A DNA stretch of 64,000 nt, from contig JBEKMJ010000002.1 of NCBI GenBank assembly GCA_050008575.1, forward strand, positions 1 to 64,000, read 5' to 3'. Position 1 is the first letter of the stretch. The number at the start of each line of letters is the position of its first letter. This DNA is from Bog-159 sp050008575. GTDB lineage: Bacteria > Acidobacteriota > Terriglobia > Bryobacterales > Bryobacteraceae. The notes beneath the pieces are model-generated. The model had not been told where the DNA came from. It ran no database searches and was given only the letters and a program-made list of their open reading frames with translations. The position numbers and the translations under genes are program-made. Positions 18,101 through 25,407 of the stretch are shown here, piece after piece.

Positions 18101-18546
18101 TGCTATGGGAGGACCCCACATCGGGATTCGCTCAGATCTGGTACCTTGGCGGCCCGCAAGGGATTACTCTTTTGGGCGCCGCGAATCTGACACAGACTAA
18201 CCCATGGCACATCGTGGGCTGCGGCGATTTCAATAACGACGGATTCCCCGATGTACTCTGGCAAGATCCGGTCAGCGGCACGGTCCAGATCTGGTATATG
18301 GGCGGAACCGCGCCTGGAGCCCAAGGCAGTCAACTCATGTCCGCGTTGAATCTCACTGGCGCGATGACCACCGAGGTAGTCGCCATCGCCGACTTCAATC
18401 GGGATGGCCACCCGGACGTAGTATTTCAAAATGAGGCGACCGGCGCGGCGACCGTCTATTATTACACTGGACCGCTGGGCACCATTCCAAATGGGACCGC
18501 TGTCTTGAGTACCGGGAACCCTTGGCATATTGCCGGCCCGCACTGA
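15172..18546 (+). CDS. Secreted S53 (sedolisin) peptidase with DUF11 and FG-GAP repeats
   Basis: An 1124-residue exported acid-type serine peptidase. Layout: signal peptide (residues ~1-27), pro-kumamolisin activation domain (~45-200), S53 catalytic domain (~220-620) with the Glu/Asp pair in PEAELDLELSGS (~residues 304-312) and the nucleophile Ser in GGTSAATP (~525), a DUF11 CARDB/Ig-like domain (~630-745), an uncharacterised beta segment, and five ~50-residue FG-GAP/VCBS repeats (DFNHDGHPDV, DFNGDGNPDV, DFNQDGHPDL, DFNNDGFPDV, DFNRDGHPDV) to the end. The Asp-rich loops should bind calcium. This fits an extracellular protein-degrading enzyme with a C-terminal binding/propeller module. The gene stands alone. 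Confidence 0.93.
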   Translation: MAQLRFKWNRPTLFFSGPLLLATALWAQPVRISQTIDDSATVQLPGNVSPQAQAHYDQGPVAPSLPMRYVTLLLQPTAVQEASLTQLLAAQQDRSSPKYRQWLTPELYADSFGLNPADMAKIAGWLKAEGFTVNYQARGRNWLAFSGDAAQIQRTFRTAIHQYTIGNEKHFANTTNPSIPTALAGIVTHIQGLDDFRPKPAYARGGSVSRNAMRPNFTSGAYHYLAPDDIATIYDLTRLYSEGINGTAQIVVVVGQTDFYTADIGNFRSSFNLPNQPIQPPPCAINSLCTILYGPDPGIVPADLPEAELDLELSGSVARNAAIYYVYSTNVFTSVQYAIDNDIGPVIGMSYGGCEAGFLGSLAWEQTLAQEGNSLGITWVTSSGDGGAADCDWLGDSTGTLATQGLAVDFPASIPEVTGVGGTEFNEGNGTYWNLSNGANGGSALSYIPEMGWDDTAFGTGLSGTLAASGGGVSIYYPTPSWQTGPGFPNDGFRDVPDVSFSASWDHDGYLVCIEQCPAYYSVYGGTSAATPVFAGMLGLLNQFLVDTGAESQAGLGNINPSLYALHQSTPSVFHDVSTGSNVVPCQVGTPDCSTGSFGYYAQAGYDQVTGLGSIDGYNLINAWTGPRAPQLIISKSHSGNFTQGQNGATYTVTVNNAGGGPTSGAISVIDTLPAGLTLVSMSGPGWICLGSGCTASAALAPGASYPPIAVTVNVAVGAPAQVTNQVAVSGGGSPTASASDPTIIQPLLAAEVMSRSTPTGCTAPPSATEFLVTDIQAVLWFQVGYANAGDQATANWYAPNGTLYTSASWLPVASAGSWCFWDPIDIAGYQPGLEPGTWSVTLVWNNSVFFTQYFTIGYTFPVPSDFNHDGHPDVIWEEPTVGWAQVWYLGGAQGVSITGAADLTKANPWNIVGVGDFNGDGNPDVVWQDPVSGAVQVWYLGGAGGVTLIGAADIATKNPWKVVSVADFNQDGHPDLLWEDPTSGFAQIWYLGGPQGITLLGAANLTQTNPWHIVGCGDFNNDGFPDVLWQDPVSGTVQIWYMGGTAPGAQGSQLMSALNLTGAMTTEVVAIADFNRDGHPDVVFQNEATGAATVYYYTGPLGTIPNGTAVLSTGNPWHIAGPH

Positions 18547-18572
18547 CCGGATTGAGATCGAGCCACACGCCG

Positions 18573-19012
18573 ATGACGACAGCGGAACTGTTGGAGCCGG
18601 TCGGTAACATCAAATGGTGCCTATCGGACCGACCTAGGCAACGGCATCGTCACTCCCGGAGCCGGCCGAACCATCGAGAGACTGAAATTGCTCGGATTGC
18701 CCGCCGATCTTAGCGGCAAGTCCGTTTCTCGATATCGCCGCCTGAGACGGCGCTTTTTCGTTTGAGGCCGAGCGCCGTGGCGCCCGCCGGGTGCTGGCCA
18801 TGGATGAGTTCATTTGGGCGGGTAAAGGGTGGGCATCGAAGGAGGGGTTCGACTTAGCCCGGCAGGCGCTCCACTCGAAAGTAGAGGATCTGCTGTTGGA
18901 CGTGTACGACCTGGGCCCGGAAAAAGTCGGGAAATTCGATCTCGTGCTAGATCTCAGGCTCTCCGCCGCAGGGACGATTGGTTATTACCTGTGGCGGCCC
19001 GCCACCCTATCC
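18573..19012 (+). pseudogene. SAM-dependent methyltransferase remnant
   Basis: Three frames read together as one methyltransferase of the DUF1698/CmoB-like group. ELLEPVGNIKW begins near 18573; then RTDLGNGIVTPGAGRTIERLK and LPADLSGKSV in a second frame; then FLDIAA-stop-DGAFSFEAERRGARRVLAMDEF and WASKEGFDLARQAL, KVEDLL, PEKVGKFDLVL. The SAM-binding loop, expected as VLDIGAWDG, carries a TGA in place of Trp. At least two frameshifts and one nonsense codon are needed. The distal end decays over the HAD gene terminus, so the right boundary is approximate. It sits directly behind the S53 peptidase. Confidence 0.75.
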
Positions 19013-19749
19013 CCACCCAGGAATTCAATAGCCCGCGGCAGATCCCCGTACTGATAAAGAAGATAGTCCGGCTCCATCTCCGCGGACCCTCCGGCATTCC
19101 CCTGCGGGCAGAATAAAATAGTCTTCATCCCCGCCTCCCGCGCGCCCAGGATGTCCCGGTACCGGTCGTTTCCCACGAAAATCGCCTCTTCCGGGCACAC
19201 CTGCAATTCCGTCAACACCGCTTGAAACAGCCGCCGGTCGGGTTTGCGATAGCCGTGGTCCCCCGAGATCGCGAACGACGAAAAGTAGCCCGCCAGCCCC
19301 GCCGCCCGCAGCTCGGGTAAGGCATAAGCGCTCTGCGCATCGGAAACTACCCCCAGGCGAAAGCGCGTTCTCACCTGCGTCAGTATCTCCTGCGTTTGCG
19401 GAAACGCCGCCAGCCGTTTTCGCGTGATCCCGCGCTGCAGTTGGGCCAGGAACAGCGGCATATGCTCCAGCTTTTCCGGCGCCAGTGACCGCGTGTAATC
19501 CGTGGCGTGCCGGCGCACCACTTCGCGCCACACAGCCACCACGTCGAACTCCGGAAATCTTTCGGCGCTCGCCGCGAGCTGTTCCTTCACGATCCCGAAG
19601 TATAAGTCCCGCACTTCGCCGCGGCGAAGCGCAATGCCCTGATAACTAAGGAAGCGCGCGATGGCGCGATAAGCCTCCTCCATCCATTCATCGGTTTCAA
19701 TGTCGATCAGGGTTCCGTTTACATCGAACAGCAGCGCGCGAATTTCCAT
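18985..19749 (-). CDS. HAD-superfamily hydrolase
   Basis: A 254-residue haloacid-dehalogenase-fold hydrolase, probably a phosphatase. Motif I is FDVNGTLID (residues ~7-15, nucleophile Asp8, although the usual second Asp of DxD is Asn, giving DVN), motif II is in VVSDAQ, motif III Lys is in GYRKPDRRLF, and motif IV is VGNDRYRDILGA. The second Asp replaced by Asn in DVNGT is atypical for phosphatases and could point to another reaction. The start at 19749 shares one base with the stop of the upstream kinase-like gene (TGATG), so translation is coupled; a longer in-frame start lies inside that gene and is rejected. Confidence 0.85.
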   Translation of the reverse strand: MEIRALLFDVNGTLIDIETDEWMEEAYRAIARFLSYQGIALRRGEVRDLYFGIVKEQLAASAERFPEFDVVAVWREVVRRHATDYTRSLAPEKLEHMPLFLAQLQRGITRKRLAAFPQTQEILTQVRTRFRLGVVSDAQSAYALPELRAAGLAGYFSSFAISGDHGYRKPDRRLFQAVLTELQVCPEEAIFVGNDRYRDILGAREAGMKTILFCPQGNAGGSAEMEPDYLLYQYGDLPRAIEFLGGDRVAGRHR

Positions 19750-20753
19750 CAAGCCGTCCGCAAGATGACCTTGGCTTCTTCCACCAGCCGCCGGCGTTGC
19801 GGCGCCCCCACCCATGCGTTGCGCGCGATGCGCAGCAGCGTCAGCGCCATTTGGAAAGGCAAGCGGCCCGTGATGGAGCGGAAGGCGCGGTCGCGGTCCG
19901 GAAAGTGGCAGGCGTATTCCCACAGAAAGTGCCCGATAAATGGCTCGGCCGCGTGCGTGCGCCCGGTGGCCTGCAGGAAATAGTGCTGCAGCTCTCCGGC
20001 GATCCGTCCGAGATCGAAAGTGCGGTCCGCGCGCTTCATCCGTTCCAGGTCGATCGCGATCACGCTCAGGCCCTGGCCGAACAGCAGATTGCTGGGAGTG
20101 GCATCGCCATGTACGAGCACTTGGTTATCCTCCCACATGCGCGGCTTCTCGCGCCACCGGTCGCGCAGCCAGGCGAATTCGTGCGCGTCCCCGGCGCCGA
20201 TCGTCTGCTTGCTTTCCAGCTTCCGCACCAGCCGCTCCAGGTAGGCGCAGTCTTGGTCGAAATCCACCCCCCGCCCGTTCGCAGTGCGGTTGTGCAGCGT
20301 CGCCAGGAAGTAAGCCAGCGCGGTCAACTTATCGAAGAGCGGCTGCCATTGCCCCTGATGAATGGCCTCGTTGACGAAAACGCCTAGCGGGACTCCCGTG
20401 GCATATTCCTCGACCAGGATACTATTGAGACAGGCATTCGTGCCCAGCGGGCGGACCACGTGGTGCGGGTAACCTGCCAGTCCGTAGCCGCGCAGCAACT
20501 CCAGATTGTCAAACTCCTGGCGCATGCGCTCGGTGGCGCCGGTCATGTGGTGGCCGCCGCTTGAGAAGAACTTACCCACTACTTGTGCGCAAGTGTGGCG
20601 CTCCTCGTAGAGATAGACTTTGCCGTCCTTCATGCTGAACACACGGAAGTCGGCCGTGCCGTTCCGCACGCCCATGCGCGGCAGCACGTCCTGCACCAGA
20701 TAGGGATGCAATGGGTCGTGCGCGGAGAGATGTCCAAGATACTGTTTTGACAT
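19749..20753 (-). CDS. Aminoglycoside phosphotransferase-fold (APH) kinase
   Basis: A 334-residue protein-kinase-like fold protein. It has the Brenner-type catalytic loop LVHGDATPSNLLFG and the metal-binding Asp in VIAIDLERM, both hallmarks of APH/choline-kinase enzymes. Many family members phosphorylate small molecules (not only aminoglycosides), and the real substrate is unknown. The ATG at 20753 has GGAGAG seven bases before it; a longer in-frame start at 20942 adds an unconserved leader and lacks a ribosome site. The stop overlaps the start of the HAD phosphatase by one base, suggesting a kinase-phosphatase pair acting on one metabolite. Confidence 0.85.
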   Translation of the reverse strand: MSKQYLGHLSAHDPLHPYLVQDVLPRMGVRNGTADFRVFSMKDGKVYLYEERHTCAQVVGKFFSSGGHHMTGATERMRQEFDNLELLRGYGLAGYPHHVVRPLGTNACLNSILVEEYATGVPLGVFVNEAIHQGQWQPLFDKLTALAYFLATLHNRTANGRGVDFDQDCAYLERLVRKLESKQTIGAGDAHEFAWLRDRWREKPRMWEDNQVLVHGDATPSNLLFGQGLSVIAIDLERMKRADRTFDLGRIAGELQHYFLQATGRTHAAEPFIGHFLWEYACHFPDRDRAFRSITGRLPFQMALTLLRIARNAWVGAPQRRRLVEEAKVILRTA

Positions 20754-20962
20754 AGGCAACTCTCCAACGGGGAGGGAAATCCGCCATGCGGGTATTAGCC
20801 CAGCCGCGTGGCGGTCATTGAATTGTAACATACCCGAAACGCAATTGAAATGGTTTCGGAGTGCTTTCCGCCACAACTCCCCAAAGCCGTTAAGCGCTAT
20901 TGGGCCTTGCCACGGTTCCATGGCCGTGCTATCCTGCATCAACCGGACCTGGAGGCGGACTA

Positions 20963-21418
20963 ATGCCTGCTGCTATTCTCCTATCGTTGGACAGCCTGAT
21001 CGCTTCGATGGCCCTCGTGATGCTTGGCATGCCTCCGGCGCGCGCCGGCAAACTTTGCGCCGCCTTCATGATTTTCGACGGTTTCGCCACGCTCACCGGG
21101 TTGTCTGTTCACACCCCCTTCGCGCCAGCCCTGCTGGGCGCCTACTTAGTGCTTCTGCTCGCAGTGGCAACGCGTTCCCCGTTGCGAACCGTATTCTGGG
21201 CGCCCGCACTGTTCAGCCTCGATAATCTGCTCGCCGGAATAGCGGCCAAGCCCAGCCCCGCGAGCGGCATCTGGCTGGACTCTCTGACCGCGGCATTCAC
21301 TAGCGGGCTACTCGCCCTCATTGGCATCGCCATCGCCGCGGCCATTGCTTCGAAAATGCCGCGACGGTGGGTCTACTGCGCCGGCCTGATCCTGCTGCTG
21401 GCGGCAATCTGTATATAA
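20963..21418 (+). CDS. Small multi-spanning membrane protein, possibly MntP-like
   Basis: A 151-residue protein with about five to six hydrophobic helices. Helix 1 holds an Asp in LLSLDSLIASMAL, and a later helix repeats the pattern in FSLDNLLAGI. A paired Asp in helices 1 and 4 with small neighbours is what the MntP manganese exporters show (LSMDAF / SLDALAVG), but the rest of the sequence is too divergent to be sure. The ATG at 20963 follows GGAGG by eight bases. It is divergent from the APH gene and 65 bases before the PQQ-type propeller gene. If not MntP-like, it is an unassigned membrane protein. Confidence 0.5.
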   Translation: MPAAILLSLDSLIASMALVMLGMPPARAGKLCAAFMIFDGFATLTGLSVHTPFAPALLGAYLVLLLAVATRSPLRTVFWAPALFSLDNLLAGIAAKPSPASGIWLDSLTAAFTSGLLALIGIAIAAAIASKMPRRWVYCAGLILLLAAICI

Positions 21419-21483
21419 ATACGATGAAGTTGTGCCGCCCGCGTCTTGATCCTGAGAGCGGCGGTCACAGAGGAGTTCGCGAT

Positions 21484-23253
21484 ATGAGTTTCGCAATCAC
21501 CACACGTTCTTATGACAATTCCCGCTCCGGAGCCAATACTAACGAAACCACCTTGACCCCCGCCGCGGTCGGGACACGCGGCATCAAGCGGCTCTTTACC
21601 CTCGCTCTGCCCGGCGATAAGCGCGGCGCCGAGGCGCAACCGCTGATCGTTCCGCAAGTGACCATGGCGGATGGCAGCCAGCACGACGTGGTCTACATCG
21701 CCACCATGGCGAATCGTGTGTTTGCGTTCGACGCAAATACAGGCGCGCAGTTATGGATGGTGCAGATAGGCACGCCCATCAATGGCGCCAAAAAAATCGA
21801 CGGTTATCTGATCAACGATCACTGGGGTATCGTGTCGACGCCCGTGATCGACACCGCGGCCGGCGTGATGTACGCGAATGCCTGGATCAGCCCCGACGGA
21901 ACCTGGGAAAATGGACAGCACAATCTGTGCGCCATCAGCCTGCGCGATGGCAGCCTGGTGCATTCGCTGCTCAATCTGGAGGGCATTACTTATAATCCCG
22001 GCCACGGACGGCCGCAGCAGTTGTTTAAGTCCATGGAAAGGAAACAGCGGGCGGCCTTGCTGCTGGTGAATGGTACCGTGTTCATCGCCTTCGCCACCAT
22101 CTTTGAGACCGCTGCCACCGCGCGCGGTTGGGTGGTTGCCGTGGATACCGCCAGCTTCCAGGTATCCGCGACGTGGACCACCACGTCTCATGGAAGTGGC
22201 GGCGGTATCTGGCAATCGGGTGGCGGTCTCGCGGCCGACGCACAAGGCCATATCTACTTCATCACCGGCAACGGAGACTTTGACGGTGTCACCGACTTCG
22301 CGGAGAGTATTGTGAAGCTGCGTTACACCCCGCCCGGCGCGCACGCACCAGGCTCTCTGTCCGTAGCGGATTGGTGGACGCCTTGGACCGACGACGGACG
22401 CACCGGCGGCCAACCCGAGGGCGAGGCCGACGCCGAGCCCCGGCCCACCAACGTGCGGCTGGTTCCACGCCTGGCAGCCAAGGGCGCCCTTGTCATGGGC
22501 ATGGGCGGCGCTTGGGGCGATCAGGATTTCGGTTCCGGCGGGCCGGTTCTCGCGCCGGGCATCGGCGTCCTGCTGGCCGCCGGCAAGGATGGCATCCTCT
22601 ACACTGCTAACATGCAGAATCTGGGCAAGACCGATCCCGCGAACCTGGCGCCGGCGGCTACCGCGCATAACTATCAGAAGTTGAAAGCGTCGCCTATCTT
22701 CTATACTTATTTTCCCGGCCCGCAGCTTAGTCCGGCTCCCACGGCGATCGCTGCTCTGAATGTATTGGAGTTTGGGCGCACGCACCACTTGCATGGGAAT
22801 CCCGTCCTGTGGCAGAGCGCGGCGCACGGCCTGACACACTTTTGCTGGGGTGAGAACGGCAATCTGCGCGCGTGGTCTCTAGCTAATTCCGGGGCCTCGA
22901 CCTATATGGCATGCAGCGCGGAAGTAGCCTCCGCGTCGGCGCCCGTGCCCCCCGGTGGCATGCCCGGTGGGATGATTTCCCTCTCCGCCAACGGAGACAC
23001 CGGAGGCATTGTGTGGGCGTCGATTCCATACCTTGACGCCAACACGGAACTAAGTCCGGGGCGCTTTCTGGCCTATGATGCCGCTAACTTCGGCCATTTC
23101 TCCGACGGCAGCGGGTCGATTGTGCCTCTGTGGGACAGCCAGGATTGGAACTGGCAGTTTACCCATAATAAGTTCAACCGGCCGGTGGTGTGGAACGGCA
23201 AGGTGTTCCTGCCGACTTACGATGCGGAAGTCCTCGTACTTGGCTTGGCCTGA
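21484..23253 (+). CDS. PQQ-type beta-propeller protein
   Basis: A 589-residue protein without an evident signal peptide. It begins SFAITTRSYDNSRSGANTNETTLTP and carries tryptophan-docking propeller segments (VVYIATMANRVFAFDANTGAQLW at residues ~70-92, IYFITGNGDFDG ~260, LLAAGKDGILYTAN ~360, GGIVWASIPY ~505). Such repeats occur in PQQ-dependent dehydrogenases and BamB-like proteins; no clear PQQ-binding Cys pair or catalytic Asp is apparent, so enzymatic function is unproven. AGGAG precedes the ATG at 21484; an in-frame ATG at 21424 is less likely. A similar family of stand-alone propellers is common in Solibacter-type genomes. Confidence 0.75.
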   Translation: MSFAITTRSYDNSRSGANTNETTLTPAAVGTRGIKRLFTLALPGDKRGAEAQPLIVPQVTMADGSQHDVVYIATMANRVFAFDANTGAQLWMVQIGTPINGAKKIDGYLINDHWGIVSTPVIDTAAGVMYANAWISPDGTWENGQHNLCAISLRDGSLVHSLLNLEGITYNPGHGRPQQLFKSMERKQRAALLLVNGTVFIAFATIFETAATARGWVVAVDTASFQVSATWTTTSHGSGGGIWQSGGGLAADAQGHIYFITGNGDFDGVTDFAESIVKLRYTPPGAHAPGSLSVADWWTPWTDDGRTGGQPEGEADAEPRPTNVRLVPRLAAKGALVMGMGGAWGDQDFGSGGPVLAPGIGVLLAAGKDGILYTANMQNLGKTDPANLAPAATAHNYQKLKASPIFYTYFPGPQLSPAPTAIAALNVLEFGRTHHLHGNPVLWQSAAHGLTHFCWGENGNLRAWSLANSGASTYMACSAEVASASAPVPPGGMPGGMISLSANGDTGGIVWASIPYLDANTELSPGRFLAYDAANFGHFSDGSGSIVPLWDSQDWNWQFTHNKFNRPVVWNGKVFLPTYDAEVLVLGLA

Positions 23254-23526
23254 CCGGCGAAACTTCAAGGAACTAGTCGATCTTGCGGGGCGGGCAATCC
23301 TGCCCGCAGCCGGCTCTTGGCCGCCCCGCCGTGCAACCCAACTGCCAGTAATCTATAAGGAACTATCTGTACGATGTACTAGTCACCCCATGCACGGCCC
23401 TGGAGATTGGCCAATTCAGTTGGGTAGCCCTCGTGGCGCACGCACTCGTGCGTGCCGTGTCGGCACTCCTGCCGACACAGGCGAGCTACGCTCGCCTAAG
23501 CAGCGCCATGCGCTGCCGCGCTCTTG
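23254..23526. repeat. Palindromic repeats, types A and D
   Basis: No gene. A partial type-A unit is at 23288-23314. Bases 23409-23497 form a type-D composite (GTGGCGCACGCACTCGTGCGTGCC, GTGTCGGCACTCCTGCCGACAC, AGGCGAGCTACGCTCGCCT). It is matched with few differences by the inverted sequence at 49155-49242, about 88 bases. A GCAGCGCCATGCGCTGC palindrome follows. Confidence 0.75.
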
Positions 23527-25098
23527 CTACCGCACCTCGAACCGGAACAGCTTCCTCTCAAAAGTTGGAAACGCGCTCGCCAAAGCCTGCGGATGGCCCA
23601 GTAATCCATCCCGGGTCCGTATCTCTACCTCATATTCGGCATTCGCTAGCGACTCTTCCTGAAACCGGTGCAGGCCGATGAACGCCCGCACTTCCAGGTG
23701 CGTCTGGCAATTCGCGCAATACTGCACGTTCCACCGGCTCAATACGGCCTCCGTGCCCACATGATATTTCTTCCGCCCGATTTTGGCGTAAGCGGAAATC
23801 AGGAAGGATCCCCGAATGCGTGCGCGGTTGATCCCTGCCACCCGAATCACCTTGTTGCTGTGGCCCGGTTCTAAAGCCGCGGTCTGGGCCTGCGCCTCCA
23901 GCGACCCGGGACCGTAGGTGAAACCGAGTTGCTTCTCAATGTTGATGCAGTCGAGTGACCTGTAGACCGTCTCCTTTCCGCCCTCCTTCTTCGTGAACGG
24001 ATTCAGCGGCGATTCCAATGTCAGCCACGAGTTGGGCACCGTGCCCGGCGTGGGCCCCTGGCTATCCACCGAGTTGGTTCCCGGATATTCCGCAATGACT
24101 TCCAAACGGTCCGTAAACCCGTGCCTCTTCTGCCACAGCCAGAACACCCGGTCCACGAAGCAGTGATGGAAGAAAAAGATGGGATCCAAACCGGCCGTGT
24201 CGTTTTCGCCCATGTCGCCGTTCGCCCCCTCGATCGGGGAGAAGTCCGCTCCCGGTATATCGAAGCCTCCCACAGCCAGGTGAATGCTGTTGTGCGGGCT
24301 CTCCAACGGCACTACAGGCGCTCCGCCATCGTCGTTCCATTGCGCGGCGGAACTCGTATTGGAAAAGAGCGTGTAATTGGGCGCGTCCAGGCACGCCTTG
24401 TACTTGTCCGCGACGCTGGTCGACACGGTCTTCCCGCCGATGACCACGTTCGACGTCAGCCAGTTCACCACATTCTGATTGAGCAGCTTCACATTGTCGT
24501 CGTAGTTCGGGTACTGATCGTTGTGCGCCTTGGTCGCCGCCTTTTCTTTGTCGTTGCCGACCAAGCCCGATAAAGGATAGCGTACGGTTTCGTACCCTTT
24601 GGGCTTGCTGTAATCCGGATCGTCGCCGCTGATATGGTCTTTGATGTTCTTAGTGAAAACGAACGACCGCAGCGGATTGGGGATCGTGACCCCGTCCAGC
24701 TCGAAGTCTTGCTGCGTCAGGGCCCATGAAATCCCGTTTTTCAAGGAGTCGTCGCTGGTCTCATCCCAATAGGGCAGCATCACGTCCCCACATCCGGGGA
24801 TGCTCTGCAGGACCTCTTCCAGCTTCACCAGGTACACGCGGTGCCAGGTCGGGAACAGCACGTTGCCGTGGTTGCAATAGCCACCCCAGTAAGCGGAGTT
24901 CCCCCATCCAGCTCCGCGGAAAGGCTCGCCATGATAGCCTCCCAATATGAAGAACGATCGCGGGTCGTCCGGCGGCAGCTCCTTGATTCCCTTCCAGGCG
25001 CGCATCAAATCTTCCAGCGGTTTCTTATTGCCCTTCGTGTAATCGTCCTGTAACTCCTGGATCGATCGCCGGACTCTAAGCTCATTATTCGTATTCAT
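23527..25098 (-). CDS. Tyrosinase-family copper monooxygenase/oxidase
   Basis: A 523-residue type-3 copper protein. The CuA region contains GGYCNHGNVLFPTWHRVYLVKLE (residues ~62-84, written here only to show the His pair HG...WHR); the CuB region has SPHNSIHLAVGG (~260) and FFFHHCFVDRVFWLWQ (~305). These are the six copper-binding His positions of tyrosinases/polyphenol oxidases, which oxidise phenols to quinones. There is no clear signal peptide. The C-terminal ~170 residues form a beta-rich extra domain as in plant and fungal polyphenol oxidases. The ATG at 25098 follows a GGAG site; an upstream in-frame ATG at 25131 is less supported. Confidence 0.9.
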   Translation of the reverse strand: MNTNNELRVRRSIQELQDDYTKGNKKPLEDLMRAWKGIKELPPDDPRSFFILGGYHGEPFRGAGWGNSAYWGGYCNHGNVLFPTWHRVYLVKLEEVLQSIPGCGDVMLPYWDETSDDSLKNGISWALTQQDFELDGVTIPNPLRSFVFTKNIKDHISGDDPDYSKPKGYETVRYPLSGLVGNDKEKAATKAHNDQYPNYDDNVKLLNQNVVNWLTSNVVIGGKTVSTSVADKYKACLDAPNYTLFSNTSSAAQWNDDGGAPVVPLESPHNSIHLAVGGFDIPGADFSPIEGANGDMGENDTAGLDPIFFFHHCFVDRVFWLWQKRHGFTDRLEVIAEYPGTNSVDSQGPTPGTVPNSWLTLESPLNPFTKKEGGKETVYRSLDCINIEKQLGFTYGPGSLEAQAQTAALEPGHSNKVIRVAGINRARIRGSFLISAYAKIGRKKYHVGTEAVLSRWNVQYCANCQTHLEVRAFIGLHRFQEESLANAEYEVEIRTRDGLLGHPQALASAFPTFERKLFRFEVR

Positions 25099-25407
25099 GA
25101 TGGGGTTTTCTCCTTTCCCTCTTTCCGGCAAGTATACTCCGATTTGCCGCCGATCGATCCGTAAACTTTCCAGTTTTTAGTGGGGCAGGCTCGCAGCCTG
25201 CGCGGGCCTCGCAGGCCCGCTGCCCCGCATCCCCGGAGAACTTTCCCCCCAGCGCCCACTCTTCATCATGCGGGGAAACTGGGTCCCGGCGGTCTCTGCC
25301 CCAAACGACCTGACAGAATTACCATTCAAAGCCAACCAAATGCGTGTCGCTTTTGTAAGCCAAATAGAATCAGCATATTAATTGTTACATCCATGTTACT
25401 TGCCCCA
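25099..25407. other. Intergenic stretch with a type-C repeat
   Basis: No gene is supported. It contains the tyrosinase leader (GGAG ribosome site) and a type-C palindromic unit at 25180-25226 (GTGGGGCAGGCTCGCAGCCTGC, then GCGGGCCTCGCAGGCCCGC). The remainder has nothing recognisable. Confidence 0.6.

Noticed and set aside
23409..23497. Possible CRISPR repeat-spacer array
   Set aside because: Palindromic units differ from one another and do not alternate with regular spacers; no cas genes are present.
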